DNA from: Fomes fomentarius
Taxonomy: Eukaryota > Basidiomycota > Agaricomycetes > Polyporales > Polyporaceae
Length of the DNA stretch: 64,000 bases
NCBI GenBank assembly: GCA_022606135.1
Contig: JABYQN010000001.1
Span: 2,852,001-2,916,000, forward strand
Direction of reading: 5' to 3'
Shown here: one piece after another, positions 37,805 through 50,474 of the stretch
How positions within the stretch are numbered: the stretch's first letter is position 1
Layout of the letters: each line of letters starts with the position of its first letter
Notes under the pieces: model-generated
What the model was told of the DNA's origin: nothing
Database searches by the model: none
The model's input: the letters and a program-made list of their open reading frames with translations, nothing else
Program-made: the position numbers and the translations under genes

Positions 37805-38208
37805 GCCAGGGGTGGTTATACACGCGTCTTAACGTGGATTCTCGTGTCGATCAAAACCCTTGGGTCGTGGATAGTGTTACAGAGCGCGAACAGGGCAGAG
37901 AGAGGAGTGGAGGAGCGGTATACGCGGTGGTGGCATGGGTTTCTAGAGGGGCTGGTTACAGAAAGTCAAGTACACGCTTGCGCGCGCTCAGGCTCCTTCC
38001 CAGTCCGTTCCCACACCGCCAGATATGGTCCGCGCCGGGCGTTTCCTTCAATTGTCCTACTCGCTGCTTTCTCCTCGTCGTTATTGAGACTGATCCTTCC
38101 TGACAGCATACATTGTCATCCGTCCACGCATACACAATGGCAATGTGGCCGATGACAATGAGACAATTCTATCGCTACACATTAGAGTTCAAAGCAGGTG
38201 TACCGTAA
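37805..38208. other. Intergenic spacer with one ACGCGT
   Basis: 404 bp between the insulysin stop and the start of the unknown membrane protein, both on the minus strand. A single ACGCGT at 37822-37827 lies 18 bp before the latter's ATG. One copy alone is weak evidence. Confidence 0.35.
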
Positions 38209-41200
38209 TCAAAACCTCGATGTCGGAAGATCGCCCCACTCTACCAACGGACGCGGCCGCTCGTTTACAAGAAGGGAAGCGCGGAACGCCTTGGGGTCCT
38301 GGATGCAGATAGCTCGTTCATCGACGACAGCCTCCTCATTTTCGTCTGCCGCGGGGTACTGTTTGAGCAGCACAGGTACCTCAGCCGTCAGGCCCTGCGC
38401 AACCTGGGGAGGAACTGTCCCAGCTTGTGCCAGGAGCGCGTCACGCCAGTACTTGCCAAATTTGTCCAGCGCGGCGTCGCCATCTACCGCAAGGGCGTCC
38501 CGCCATGCCTCTTCGTCGACTGTGTAACCCTTTTCTGCCACTTTCTGCGCGAATGCTTCCATGGCTGCAATACTGATCTTTGCTGGCCGCGGTTTCTGGG
38601 ACTTCAGGTGGACAGAGAGCTTAGACCGCTCGGATGACGTAGGGTCGACACGCGATCGGTACAAAGCCAGTACCTCGTCTTTCGTGACGCTTGCGATGAG
38701 GTCAGCCTCAATGGTCCCTAGTATCACTGTTTGAGCGACAACCCTCTGTGAAGGGTGTTGGAAAAAAGACTTACTGCGATGGAAGTTGAGGTAGCCCGAA
38801 TCCACCTCGGTCGAATACCTAAGGGCCTCCTCATGCAGGTTTTTGGGAGCTTCTCGCCACTGCTTCTGGAGCGCACTCTTGTGTTCCTGGAACTCCGCAT
38901 CGTCCATATTCTCGATCTTCTCCAGCATCTCACGCAGGAATGCGTTCACACGCTGTTCGAGGTATAGTGGATCACGCTCGCTCTGCACGACGATCGCAAC
39001 GCCAGACTGTCCGCCTCCCGGGAGCTTCCACTGACCAGCATTGACAATGTACCCAAGTTGTTCTCGCGTTCGTAGAACGGCAAAGGCGGGTTCCGACAGG
39101 ATGTGGGCGATGAGCGCCGTTAGGACCTGTCCGCGAGTGTCCGTGACCTTGCTTAGGTTGACATAGTAGGTGAGGGAGGAATTGGATTCGTTCTTGTTAG
39201 GTACCGGCAGGGACCAGATATAGTTGGAGCCTACAGCGGATGCGTGAGAAGGCGTCATATGCACGGAAGAGGTACGAACCTGGTGGAAGGACCAATGATA
39301 AGTCGTATAATTCATCGGCTGGTATCGATTCAGTTTGAAGTATCTCTTCTGCCATCTCAGCTAATCTAGCTGCTTCCTGTGGTATCTTATAAGAAAGGGC
39401 GACGCGATACAAAGTGATCAGACTTACGTCCTTGTACACGTTTCCGATGACAGTCATACGAATATGCAGTTTCGAGAGCAGGGCAGCGATATGCTGTTGC
39501 ACCTCTTCTGGCGTGACCACTGAATAGCACCGTTCAGTATACTGCAACATCTGTGAGATCATAGAGGAAGCACATACATGATATCTCTGCCAATAATTCA
39601 TCCATAGTCCACTCCCGCTGAGAGAGAAGATATCGGCTATAGTGGCTCGAGAGGCGGAAGGGAGAGCCGAGGGAGTAGTTCTCATACTCCCGCTTAGCCT
39701 GTGAAAGAAATGAAGTGGCAAAGTTCAAACAAGGAGTCATCGTTCAGGGTTCTGCGAGACCATCGTACCTGATCCTTCATGACTGCGAGCCGGTCAGGGT
39801 TCACGTGCAAGTTCTTGGCGCGCTCCAAGACAGTCTTCAAGAGAAGATGCAGCTTGTCGTTATACCCACTCAGCGCGACATACAGTCCCAGCGACTGATG
39901 ACTGAAGTTGTACGACAGCCCTGCCAAGTCAGCATCGTAGGCGAACTCAGTGAGGGAGTCTGTCACAAGGTCCGCGAACAATCTGAACAACGTATCAGTA
40001 GAAGAACGGGGGATGGCGGGAACTGGATGGCAACAAACCTGGTCATGACTGCTGCTCGTGCAGACGAGTTAGCGACTGGGCTGTTCATTTGTCAGCTATA
40101 CGAAGGTATGGAGAGCGCAATAGAACCGTACCTGCGGACATCAATGCAGACACTAGCCTTCGGGACCCAGAACTGATCGTCCTTCTTGTGCCATAATGAA
40201 CTCAACGGAGTCTCGCGTATGAGAAAAGGACGTTTCAGGGGCTGTCGTCACCAGACAAGCTGTTAACAACGTTAATCATCGGATAGTTCCCAGATATGAC
40301 GAACCTTCTCGACTTCGCGCTTCTCAACATCAAGGTTCGCGGGGATGAACTCGTTCGGACGAGGCAGGAACAACTCCTCCAGCGTGGTTGGCTCGTTCGC
40401 CTGCTTCACGAATTCCTCGCTGAACCGCTCAACGCAGTACGGCGTACCATACCATGGCTCCTTCTCCCAGACTTGGTCCTTGCCCTTGATCCGCTCGAAC
40501 TCCTCCGCCTTCGCCATGAGCACGGTACGAGAACGCTCGATGGTGAAAGTGTTGAGGATGTCGCGCATCTCCTTCTCGCCGCTTTTCTCCGGATCGCTCT
40601 CGTCCCATTCTTGCACGAGCTGGGGCGCGCTGATAATGAGGTCACGCGGGGTTGGCCAGGCCATGTGCTCGGTGACCCATACAGCGTAGTCGTCTGGACG
40701 TCTCTTCTCGGCGAAGCGGAAGCGCGTAGCACAGATGAGACTGCGCTCCTTTTGCATCCAGACAGGTAACTCTGACGACTTGAGAAGTGCGATGTACTTA
40801 AAGATGGACTGTACAAGTGTCTCATAGTTCTCTAGTCGGGAGTTATCAGACACCTGCTAGCATAAGACGATCGCGAACTTGACACTCACCAAACCCTTGA
40901 GGTGTCATGTATAAGGTGACCTTAAACATGGAAAACCCTCTGGCGAGGTTCTGGGGACCGGCGGACAATGCAGTGATCCAGCCCTTCTGCTTCAGGTAGG
41001 AGTGGAGAGAACCCGGACCCTCGTGTCCGATGAAGTGCGCAAGGAAACCGGCAGGCTTGTATCGCCAGTACGGCGGGATGTGTGGCAGCGGGAAGCTAAC
41101 CTCGAGAGCGTGGAACGACATGACCGTTTGGACTGAAACCAACGTCTACCACGGAATGTAAGCTCAAGGAGATAGTGAATGCGAGGAATGCTACATACAC

Positions 41201-42554
41201 CCATCTCGCTCAGACCGAACGGGTGGTCAGAGATCAAATGCAGGGGCTCCTTGCCCCGGTTGGGTATCGGTGAGAAGAGCGTGGCGACCATGTCAGAGAG
41301 TTCGTCGAGGGATTCTGGAAGGGGTGTCAGTACTAGGACAATGACGAACATCACTTTCACACACCTTTGCCAATAACACACAGACGCATCCGTCCAGCGC
41401 AGTATTCCTGACTCCACCATTCAAGCAGCCTACGACGCGTCTCTCGACCAACAACGCCACCATCGCCTTCCATTTCACTGTTGGCTGACGAACTCACCGA
41501 AGGGGCTGGGGACCCTGCCCTCGAGTCGTTGGGTGTAGGAGCCAAATTGCCATTCGCGCTCTTGACGACACCATTTCCATTGAGTAAGCCCTTCGACTTG
41601 AGGTCCCTGCCGACCTTGGACAAACTCTCCTTGTTACCCGACCCGAACTTGCTCCATGGATGACCTTCCTTGCTGAGATGCTTGTTAACTTGGAAGATCC
41701 TCCAGATGTCGCTCTGATGATTTTTCTTGTGTTCCGAGTCGACAGCATTGAGCTCTCGCACAGTGCACGAGGGCGCAAAGAGTGGGGAATGGAAGAAGCT
41801 CGAGAACCGCGAGAGTGCGCCTTGGAGAGCTGAGGGAGCAACGTTGAAGAAGTAGTTGGTGTTGGAAGTGCCTGTGTACGCGTTCGAATTGCCGTTGTTC
41901 TTGGAGAGGTACTGAAGGTAGTTGTTGTTAAGATGCAACCTTGTGAGAGCCTATTTGATGCTCGTACCTCAGAATACTCGTTCTCCTTGGGGTACTGCTC
42001 CGTGCCCTATATTTTGTTTTAGCGACGACGGGTGAGGTACTCATAACATAGATGGCGCGAACCATAAACAGAAGATGCTCGCAATAATGCGCAAGACCGG
42101 GCATATCGTCCTGCAAAGGTTCATAGTTAGACTCTGGCCCTTGAACTGTGTGCTCCGTCTGAGACGACTCATCATAGGGAATGGGAATACAGGAAGCAAT
42201 ACTCACCGGATCGTACAAGTGCCCCACGGCCACATCCAAACTAGCCGCTGCCTTGTCTGCCTTCGCATGATGGACAAGCATTGCCTGCAACCCATTTTCC
42301 AACCTTATGAGCCTGTAGTCTCGGTCGTCTTGAGGAGACTTCTCGATTGGTTTCGTGAAGACATAGTAAGGCGTTTGTCCTGTGGTGATCCGAGTCCAAG
42401 AACCAGCATCAGAAGTGGAACCAGCAGCAACCATCGCGAATCCCGACGAAGGAACAGCCTTGCTGTTCCGATACGGTATGGCTAAGAGGGTACGCAGAGC
42501 AAGAGTCCGGGAGGGGGTGCAGCGACGGTGGACTACTGCAAAGAGTCGCAGCAT
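38209..42554 (-). CDS. STE23: Insulysin/Ste23-type M16 metalloprotease
   Basis: Zinc peptidase of the insulin-degrading-enzyme family; the yeast relative Ste23 trims a-factor and degrades peptides. The inverted zinc motif HXXEH is present in LAHYCEHLLFMG (42080), with the distal Glu ligand in ELNAVDSEHKKN (near 41740). Further blocks: SNAYTGTSNTNYFFNV, HPWSKFGSGNKESL, ESLDELSDMV, GLSYNFSHQSLGLYVALSGY and REQLGYIVNAGQW. The ATG at 42554 begins a basic leader (MLRLFAVVHRRCTPSRTLAL) with a second Met at 42434 (MVAAGST), which suggests an optional mitochondrial form as in human IDE. After SGNKESL there is a low-complexity insertion of about 60 residues that animal IDE lacks. More than ten introns. 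It ends LPTSRF. Confidence 0.93.
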
Positions 42555-43127
42555 ACGCGTCGAGAGTACCTGTCCGGTGGCAAAGAATGTGGGGGTTTTA
42601 ATCCAAGGCTGACAGCTTACGGCATATGGCGAGCACAATGCATCACACAAGATAGGTCTGCCGAGGGGCGCCTGAAGAGGTCATCAGGTTCCGAGACACA
42701 ATCAATGTGAGAGGTTCTGAGCGAATGTCCGTCTTCTGTTTCGCACAAACTCGCAAGTGGCCCAAGTTGAAGCATGGATGATGGCAGCGAAGCGTGAGCG
42801 CTCGCCCGGTGTCACTGAGACGGTACTCATCGCCATAGAACTCTCGAGTTCCATTAAACTCTGTCGAGGCCAATGACTATAATCATCTTGACATCGATCC
42901 ACCGCTTTCATTGACTGTGACGCGATAGAAGGGACCTATCCATTCACAACAAGTAGCAACTTCAACAAACAAGAGAAAGCGATGCGATAATGCACAACAG
43001 AGCTGACAAGTACAAGACAATAATGACTGGAGTAAGAGAAGAAAAGGACCCATGGCAAGTGATCTGAATCGTACCGAAGGCGACAGGGAATCCAGCGACG
43101 GAGATGAGGAATTCTTGAAAAGATTCG
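42555..43127. other. Promoter region of the insulysin gene
   Basis: 573 bp between the CKS1 stop and the insulysin start, both on the minus strand. No gene recognised. Confidence 0.4.
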
Positions 43128-43620
43128 TTACTTCCTCTTCGCCGGTTGCTTCCCCGCGCCGCCCGCTGCCGCTCTCCCGTTCACGGCAGCATGTATCTGA
43201 TCGTAGTTCTTCGGGCGACGGAACAGTAGAACATGAGGCTCCGGCGCTGCCGCATTTCACGGTGCTTAACCATATGCGTGGACGAACAAAATGTGAGATA
43301 CTTACCGTGTACTTCGTAATGCTCCCATCCAAGGCTCTGTGTGATGCCAATACCTCGCCACTCCTCCTCCGACAGCAATCGCAGCGTGCCGGTGTTATCA
43401 TCGTTGAAGAAGTTCTTCGGGATCATCTTGAAGAGTGGTTTGGGGAGGATCACATGACGATATTCATACTCGTCGTCCGAGTATCGCTCAGAGTAGTGAA
43501 TCCTGCATCGGCTGTCACGTCGGTATCTGACACGTATCTCTGAAACGGTGCTCACTTCTCGATGTACTCCTCCAATTTGCGCATGGCAGCATCCTGCTGC
43601 TTAGCGTCCTTGGCAGCCAT
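43128..43620 (-). CDS. CKS1: Cyclin-dependent kinase regulatory subunit CKS1/Suc1
   Basis: Small CDK-binding adaptor that recognises phospho-Thr and promotes multisite phosphorylation in G1/S and mitosis. Exon 1 is [21 protein letters not shown]. The join then gives [20 protein letters not shown], then [20 protein letters not shown] and LGWEHYEVH. The last exon gives [19 protein letters not shown] and a basic Ala/Gly tail ending QPAKRK. All CKS signatures are present, including the HXPEPH-type hinge as HAPEPH. Two introns. It is divergent to the meiotic helicase HFM1, with 293 bp between start codons and a palindromic MCB between them. Confidence 0.96.
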
Positions 43621-43778
43621 GGTGAAAGCGAGTGAAGGTGCAGAGATATGGAAGCGTGCTTGTAGAGATCGAGGGTATAAGGAATGGCTGTGCAGACCGA
43701 CTGACACTGGCAGAGGACAAGGGAGACAGACTCAGATCCACTGAGCACGGTCCCGACTCCGGCAGCCAGGACGCGAAG

Positions 43779-43805
43779 TGTCACGCGTGACACACGCACC
43801 ACGTG
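43779..43805. promoter_or_regulatory. Palindromic MCB plus CACGTG in the CKS1-HFM1 promoter
   Basis: A perfect 16-bp palindrome (GTGTCACGCGTGACAC, 43779-43794) with ACGCGT at its centre, followed at 43800 by the palindromic CACGTG. It sits 159 bp from the CKS1 ATG and 120 bp from the HFM1 ATG. Its symmetry suits a bidirectional promoter. The bound factors (MBF-like and bHLH) are inferred. Confidence 0.6.
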
Positions 43806-43913
43806 AGCGGGACGCGACCTGATCTGGCATTGGGGAAGACTCAGACTGTTCTTCACCAACCTCCAGCTTGTTCTCAACAAACCCAAAAAACCACCCTCCA
43901 TCGCATCAAGCAC

Positions 43914-46900
43914 ATGGGCGACAATACACACTACATTCACAGCAGCAATGACGACCACCATGAGTCCGTCTATAGCTATGGATGTTGTTCTACTGGAATC
44001 CCATCGCAAGAGACGCAGTACATGGAGTCGTGCAATTATGGCGGCTATAACGACGATGTAGACGAGCTCTTGGACGACATAGGTAAGACTGATGGTTTGC
44101 TCCAATAAGCGAGAGATATGAACTTCACACCTCTGTCTTCAGCGAACTCTTCTCCATCGCCGCCTGACCGCAGTCAGCGTCCGAGGAAGTGGAATCTCTC
44201 CTCACAAACTTCGCGCAACGTATACTGTGGACAGAGCATGACTCCGTACCTTGAACCTGGTGCATCTTACGCAATTGCTGCCGAACGCTTCGACGACGAC
44301 ACTTGGCTCGATGGCCATAATACTGGCAGGGAATCTCATTTATTGGGTATGTGGCATGGTACGGCATCATCATCCACGGAACGACAATAAGGTATCCACG
44401 TATTGGCTGACTACATGCAGATGGCTCACAATATGACTATGCGTATGAGTCTCAATGCGATAGCCGTAGCCCTACCGCGGAAGCCTTGAGTTGCTCGTTA
44501 GGCTTCACTCCACACTACCACTCATCGCGATTTCAGCAACCGAGCACCTCCCAGAACCACGCATATTACGACCGCGGCGACCCAGTGGCTTCTCACAGTA
44601 AACCAGGAACACGCCTGCGGCCTTGTTCAGACCTACGTGCGTCCAGGTCCCCGTCTACGCGCAGCAGCGCTCACCTCTCGCATTAGCGGATATCTATCGT
44701 TCCCTTTTCAAATTTGGAGTCTTCAATGCCGTGCAATCGCAATGTTTCGATACCGTGAGTCATGGAGTTCTTGACTATATGCATATATGCACACTTCGTG
44801 GCGCAGGTGATGCACTCGGACGAAAACATGGTACGTCGGTCACATCCCTCCGACCTCCATGCGGTGGGTCCTCACTGATAGGGATGTCTCAGGTCATCAG
44901 TGGTAAGTCAAGCTCCCTAGCTGCGAAGTAGCCGGAGTTATGTGATCTCGCAACAGCCCCGACTGGGAGCGGGAAGACTGTCCTATTCGAGCTCGCAATT
45001 GTCAAGATGTTGAGAGCGTCATCGGGGACCGGCCGGAAGGCCAAATGTGTCTATATTGCGCCAACCAAGGTATCCCGTGTTTAGGCATGAATATCGCCTA
45101 TGACCACTCATCACGCTTTTCAGTCTCTGTGTACCGAGAAGGCGACTGATTGGCAGACCAAGTTTGCGCCGTTTGGAGCCAAATGTGTGTCGGTCTCTGG
45201 CAAACAAACGTGGTCCATATCTCTGAAATGCGTTGGTAGGCTCTGAGTTGACGGGGGATACCGTGAACATCGGCCGAGGAGCATGGGGCGATGCGAAAGA
45301 TGCGACCATTATGTGAGTATGTCGCAGTCACTGAAGCCGATGTGACTCACTTGTAACGAACAGTGTGACTACCGTAAGCAAACTCCTTGACTTCGGGTGG
45401 ATTGTTCCGGTGATATCGTTCAGGGCGAGAAATGGGACAGTCTTACTAGAAATTGGTGCGCCTTTCCTCCTTATGTTCGAGCTCATTCTCAAGTGTCACA
45501 TACAGGCAAGACCACAGTCATGTCCTGTCTCAAATCACACTCTTCCTTATAGACGAGGCAAGCCTGCCGATCAATAGCCATGCTCGTTGAGATCTACTCT
45601 AACACGACGTGTCAGGTGCATCTCCTAAACGAGACCCGAGGAAGCACGCTGGAGGTCGTGGTGTCCCGTATGAAGCTTCGCGGGGCATCAGTTCGGTTTG
45701 TTGTCGTTTCCGCGACCGTTCCTAATATCCAGGATGTCGCAGAGTGGGTCGGAAATCAAACCGGCAATGGACCAGCCACTATAAAAGAGGTACGCCTTCT
45801 CCTGCAGAGTGTATATCTGACGATCAATGCCTTCCTGGTCATTAGTTTGGAGAAGAGTTCCGGCCCTGCAGGTTATCCAAATTCGTCTACGGCATCCCAC
45901 GGCGCAAGGACACGAATGACTTCGTCTTCGCCAAGGCGCTCGACTACAAGCTATATGGTGTTTTACGGCAGCACTGCAATAACAAGCCGGTTCTCGTGTT
46001 CTGTCCCACGCGTAAAGGTAGCGTTCACGCTGTTTGCGGTAGAAGTAGCATTGATGTGTCTCCTAAGGCGTGATGGTCGCTGCCGAGCAGATTTTCAAAG
46101 AATATGAAGAGGCGATGGGCAAGAGGGAGTCGCTGCCATGGTCGAAGCCACCCAGGTGTGCCGTACACTCTCGGTTGTCCCTCTGTAGTCTTACTAATCA
46201 ATTGCAGAATCGAGCATGTATTCAGCAACAAGCAACTGGACAGTAAGAAGCATGTGCTGTTCAGTTCTCTCGTCCCACCTGACGCGCGGGCGGAAACAGA
46301 GTTGGCGGCTTGCGGCATTGGCGTGCATCATGCAGGACTGCAGAGGGACGATCGCAGCGCAACGGAGAACCTATACCTCAAGAAGGTTCTGAAGGTCTTA
46401 TTGGCAACCTCTGTGAGTACCTCACCGTTTGTTTTGTGCCGGGTAGCTGCTCATCTATCCTAGACTCTCGCTGTCGGGGTCAATTTACGTAAGTCTCAAC
46501 ATACGTATATGATCAAATAGCGATTTTGAATGGACTTGCTCCCTCAGCGGCCCACACGGTTGTCATAAAAGGTGTAAAATTGTACCAAAACAACGCATCC
46601 CAAGAATATTCCGATCTCGATGTCATGCAAATGATCGGCCGCGCTGTAAGTTCGTCCACATGTAGCTCACAGAGTTACCCAACGTCGCTTATATAGGGCC
46701 GTCCACAATTCGACAAAGAGGGCGTCGCCGTAATCATGTGCGAACAGGAGCTTGAAGCCAAGTACAAGGCTCTCACTCAGGGACAGAGTGTGCTCGAGAG
46801 CAGCCTGCACCGCTCCCTCCCCGAGCACCTCAACTCCGAGATTGCACTCGGCACTATCACCAACATGGACAATGCAAGAAAGTGGCTGCACAGTTCATTC

Positions 46901-49900
46901 CTCTACCAACGTATTCAGAAGAATCCTGCGCATTATGATATGAGAAGGGAAGGGAATAAGACCTGGGAGGAAAGTATCGATGAGTTGGTCACACATAGCG
47001 TGTCCACGCTGAAGAGTGCGGAGATGGTGAATCACGACGCCGAGGACGATCAGTTGTCGTCCACAGATTACGGAGACATCATGAGCAAGGTAAGTGTGAC
47101 ATAGTAGACGACTTACATCATATCCTAACACGGAGGGAACAGTTCTATATCCGCCAAGCTACCGTACGTCTGCTCTTGCAAGGCTCGTATGATGGCTGAT
47201 TGCGTGCATGCAGATGGTCCAGATCATGAACTTGTCAGACAAGGCTACTGTGCGAGAAATCGTGAGTCTCTAGCAGTGTAGAACGTTACAAATCGCTCAC
47301 TGTGTACTTATGCAGCTCGAGACTCTGTCTTGTGCAGACGAGTACGTCGCTTACTTGGAACTCGAGGTGTACAGAATGAATGCTCACAAAGGAGTGAAGA
47401 TTTTCCGAGATCAGATTTAGATCTGGAGAGAAACAGGTATCTGTCAGCTAATGTAAGTTACATCACATGCTTATTCTTATGTCTGCGTAGGTCTACAACA
47501 AGCTTAGGACGCACCATGATATTCGCTACACTATCAAGAAGATAGAAAAACCATCAGACAAGGTTTTCCTCCTCATTCAAGCCATCTTAGGTGCAATCAA
47601 CCTCTCCGATCCCGAGTACAAGAGCGCGGAGACTCAGCCCTATTCTGAATCGATTCCTATTGTACGACATATCCCTCGCATCGCACGAGGTCGGTTCACG
47701 TCTTCTATCGTACCACGGGTTTAGCTCACTCGGCCTTTAGCTGTCGTCGAGATCGCGACTATGCGTAAAGCAGGAGGACTGCTCAAGGGCGCTCTTGAAG
47801 TGTACGTCACCATAGTCTGAGTTTCCGTACAACTGTCCAATAGATGATAGGATGCGCTGCCTGAGCGCGAAGGCATGGGAGGATCGCAGCGTCATCTTCC
47901 GACAGTTGGACGATATTGGGCTCAAGTCGTAAGCACGCTTGATCTCGTGCAGTCGCGTTGATGGTATTGATCAAAGTTGTAGGCTAAAGGTAACGAACGC
48001 AGCTGATCTGTCTGAGTGGCTTGATCTTAATCATCAGACAGGTACTTGCAGAACACAATGTGACAACGTTCGCTGCACTGCGCAACATGGACCCCGGACG
48101 CATCGAGCAAGTACGTACCATTGCAATGGGTGCCCCGGTATATGCTAAGACGCAACCAGCTCCTGAATAGGAAGTCACCGTTTGGCTATGAAGTTCTGGC
48201 TGCAGTCAATCAACTCCCACAATTTACACTGGACGTCATCGAGGATGGTGTCTCGACAGGGAAGAATGGCGTTGAAGTTGAGCTATCCATTGTATGCGGT
48301 CTTGTTCGCGAAGTCAAGGCCTGTGGATCTAAGAAGAACAAGAAACACAAGCGGCACGATATGGCGATGGTATTGACATTGACGTCAGACAATAATTTCA
48401 TCGACTTCCGGAGAATCTCGTAATGCTCGCTATCAATACATATATACGGACTTCCTACTCACTGTCCGGCAGCACCTCAGCTCTCAAGGACCCTAAGTCG
48501 TTCGGGGTCACCGCTACGCTCACAAAACCAAGTCAATCCATCAACGTCTACATAACCTCTGTACGTTGGACTGATACATTGAAGAAGCTATGCTCAATTC
48601 TATTACAGGATACCTACGCGGGTGTGACTGTCTCAACAGTGTACAAGCCCAATGTCGGCTCTTCCGCCTTTCCTGTCATGGATACTCGTCCTCAGGATTC
48701 TTTGGTATGTGTTCATTCTGATTCCTGTCGAGTTTGTCTTATATCGTCGATAGGCAAGGGACCTTGAAGGACTCGAGGATGTAGTCGACTTCTGGGACGT
48801 TGACGTCGGGGAAGATGGGACTTTCAAGACGGATGAAGAACCACAGACAAGAGATTCAAAGGGGGGCGCATCAAGTGGTATGTCCTAGGCTGATTTCGTC
48901 CTCACCCACGAAGCTGACCTTGCACAGCGATCCGGCCTCCTGCACCACGATCAACACCGAACGATATCGCCGGAACGGATCCAGTGTTAAGCATCAACAC
49001 GGCGCCCAAGCAATTGGCTAATGGAAACTTCGAGTACGTATCTTGGGCTCCCGCAATACAATACGACCCACTATCATCGTTAGGTGCAATCATACCTGCA
49101 AAGATAAGACCAAGTGCAGGCATCTCTGGTATAACGTCTCTGCTACCTCTCATCCTGGTCGAATGTCTGAACGCCTTTGCCATAGCTGTCGCGACGGTCT
49201 GGCGAAGCCACCGCCCATGACGAAAAAGCGGCTGGAGCAGATTGTGGCAGCCGTTGAGTCTTCCGGTAACTCGCAAGCATGGCCTCAAAAGATAGCCCTG
49301 GAATCCACTTCGTCGACCAAATCCAAGCCCAAACCGAAGCTCAAGGTCAAGGAATCTTCCACTCCGAAGGGTAAAACCATGCAACAACTCGAAGCCCTGC
49401 ATAAACGCACCGGAGTGAAGGAGAACCTGCAGCTTGGCGACGGCAGCCGCATTAAACTAGAGCATGACTTACGCGGTACGGCAAAGCGAGTTATGCCTAT
49501 CTTCGATCTGGAGTTCGCTTCCCTCAATAACGAGCCCTCAAAGCCTACTCTTGACGACTCTGCTCTGCCGTCTGAATCTGACGATGACATGCCTGATGCT
49601 TGCGATATTCTCGGTACTCTTGGGAGCTCCGAAGGCGAGAAGCCTATTGCTGCTTCGGATTCGACTGACTATGCCGACCCTGAGTTCGATGCTCTCATCG
49701 CAAATGTGCCTATAGATCGGAGTCCTTCAAACACCGCCCTCCAGACACCCCCTCGGAAGAGAAAGAGGGCAAATGAAGTGTCTCCCCGAGAAACGAAGAG
49801 AGCCCGAGGCGGGTCTCTTATTGAGGTGACAGACCTCTTGTTGTCACGCATGTCGCAACATACTCAGCCCTGTCAGGTCTTCTCTTCACCTTCACAGGAA

Positions 49901-50377
49901 GAGCGGAGGAAAGCGCCTCTGTTTGATCTCTCGTTGTCTGACGAAGGCGCTGATGGAGGTAGTTCTCGGTTGTTCTACACTCAATTTCGCTCTTCTCCGA
50001 CGACATCTCCAGCACCGGTTACGATGGACAACAATGAAGGCTTCGTTTTGGATAACACCCTGTTCGACATTCTGCCTTCTACTCCCACTGTGACTGAAGA
50101 AGCCAGCATCTCGCACTCTACCATCTCGCACTCTTCTCAGGCTCTGGCGAACGATGCGAATAGACCCTGGTCCCTTCGTCGCCCCGTGGAACACAGACAA
50201 GACAGCTCTGGCTCACTCGGACATCAAGCTAGAACCGAGGATTTGCTTGCACGACGTAGTGTTCGCGAGCAGTTCCCGTTCCCGAATGCGGAGCAGGACA
50301 CAAGCGCATACGACGATCCCCTGGCGGAATTCGAGGCATGGCTGAAGAGCGGGGCCGTGGACATTGTGGAGGAGTGA
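43914..50377 (+). CDS. HFM1: Meiotic crossover DNA helicase HFM1/MER3
   Basis: Ski2-like superfamily 2 helicase needed for meiotic crossovers. The N-terminus MGDNTHYIHSSNDD is an acidic, low-complexity region. The helicase core starts with LADIYRSLFKFGVFNAVQSQ; Walker A is SAPTGSGKTVLFEL. TTGEKWDSLTRNW follows, then the DEVH box, VSRMKLRG and VVVSATVPNIQD. The second RecA domain has VLVFCPTRKG, GIGVHHAGLQRDDR, LLATSTLAVGVNLPAHTVVI and QMIGRAGRPQFD. Winged-helix and Sec63 regions follow. Near 49090 is the CNHTCKDKTKCRHLW zinc-type motif seen in HFM1, then a long Ser/Pro/Lys-rich tail. More than 20 introns, including a 10-nt exon (45364-45373) and a GC-AG intron (45558-45615). The join near 44580-44645 is least certain. 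Confidence 0.93.
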
Positions 50378-50474
50378 TTATATGCGCATGCGTACTAGTG
50401 CGGGTCTAAATGCGGTGTCATGTGTATACTAGGGGTGGATGTGTATGCAAAGCGGACAATGGAACCGGATATCA

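Noticed and set aside
38209..38217. C-terminal SRF of insulysin as a peroxisomal signal
   Set aside because: PTS1 normally ends in Leu or Met; terminal Phe is not convincing.
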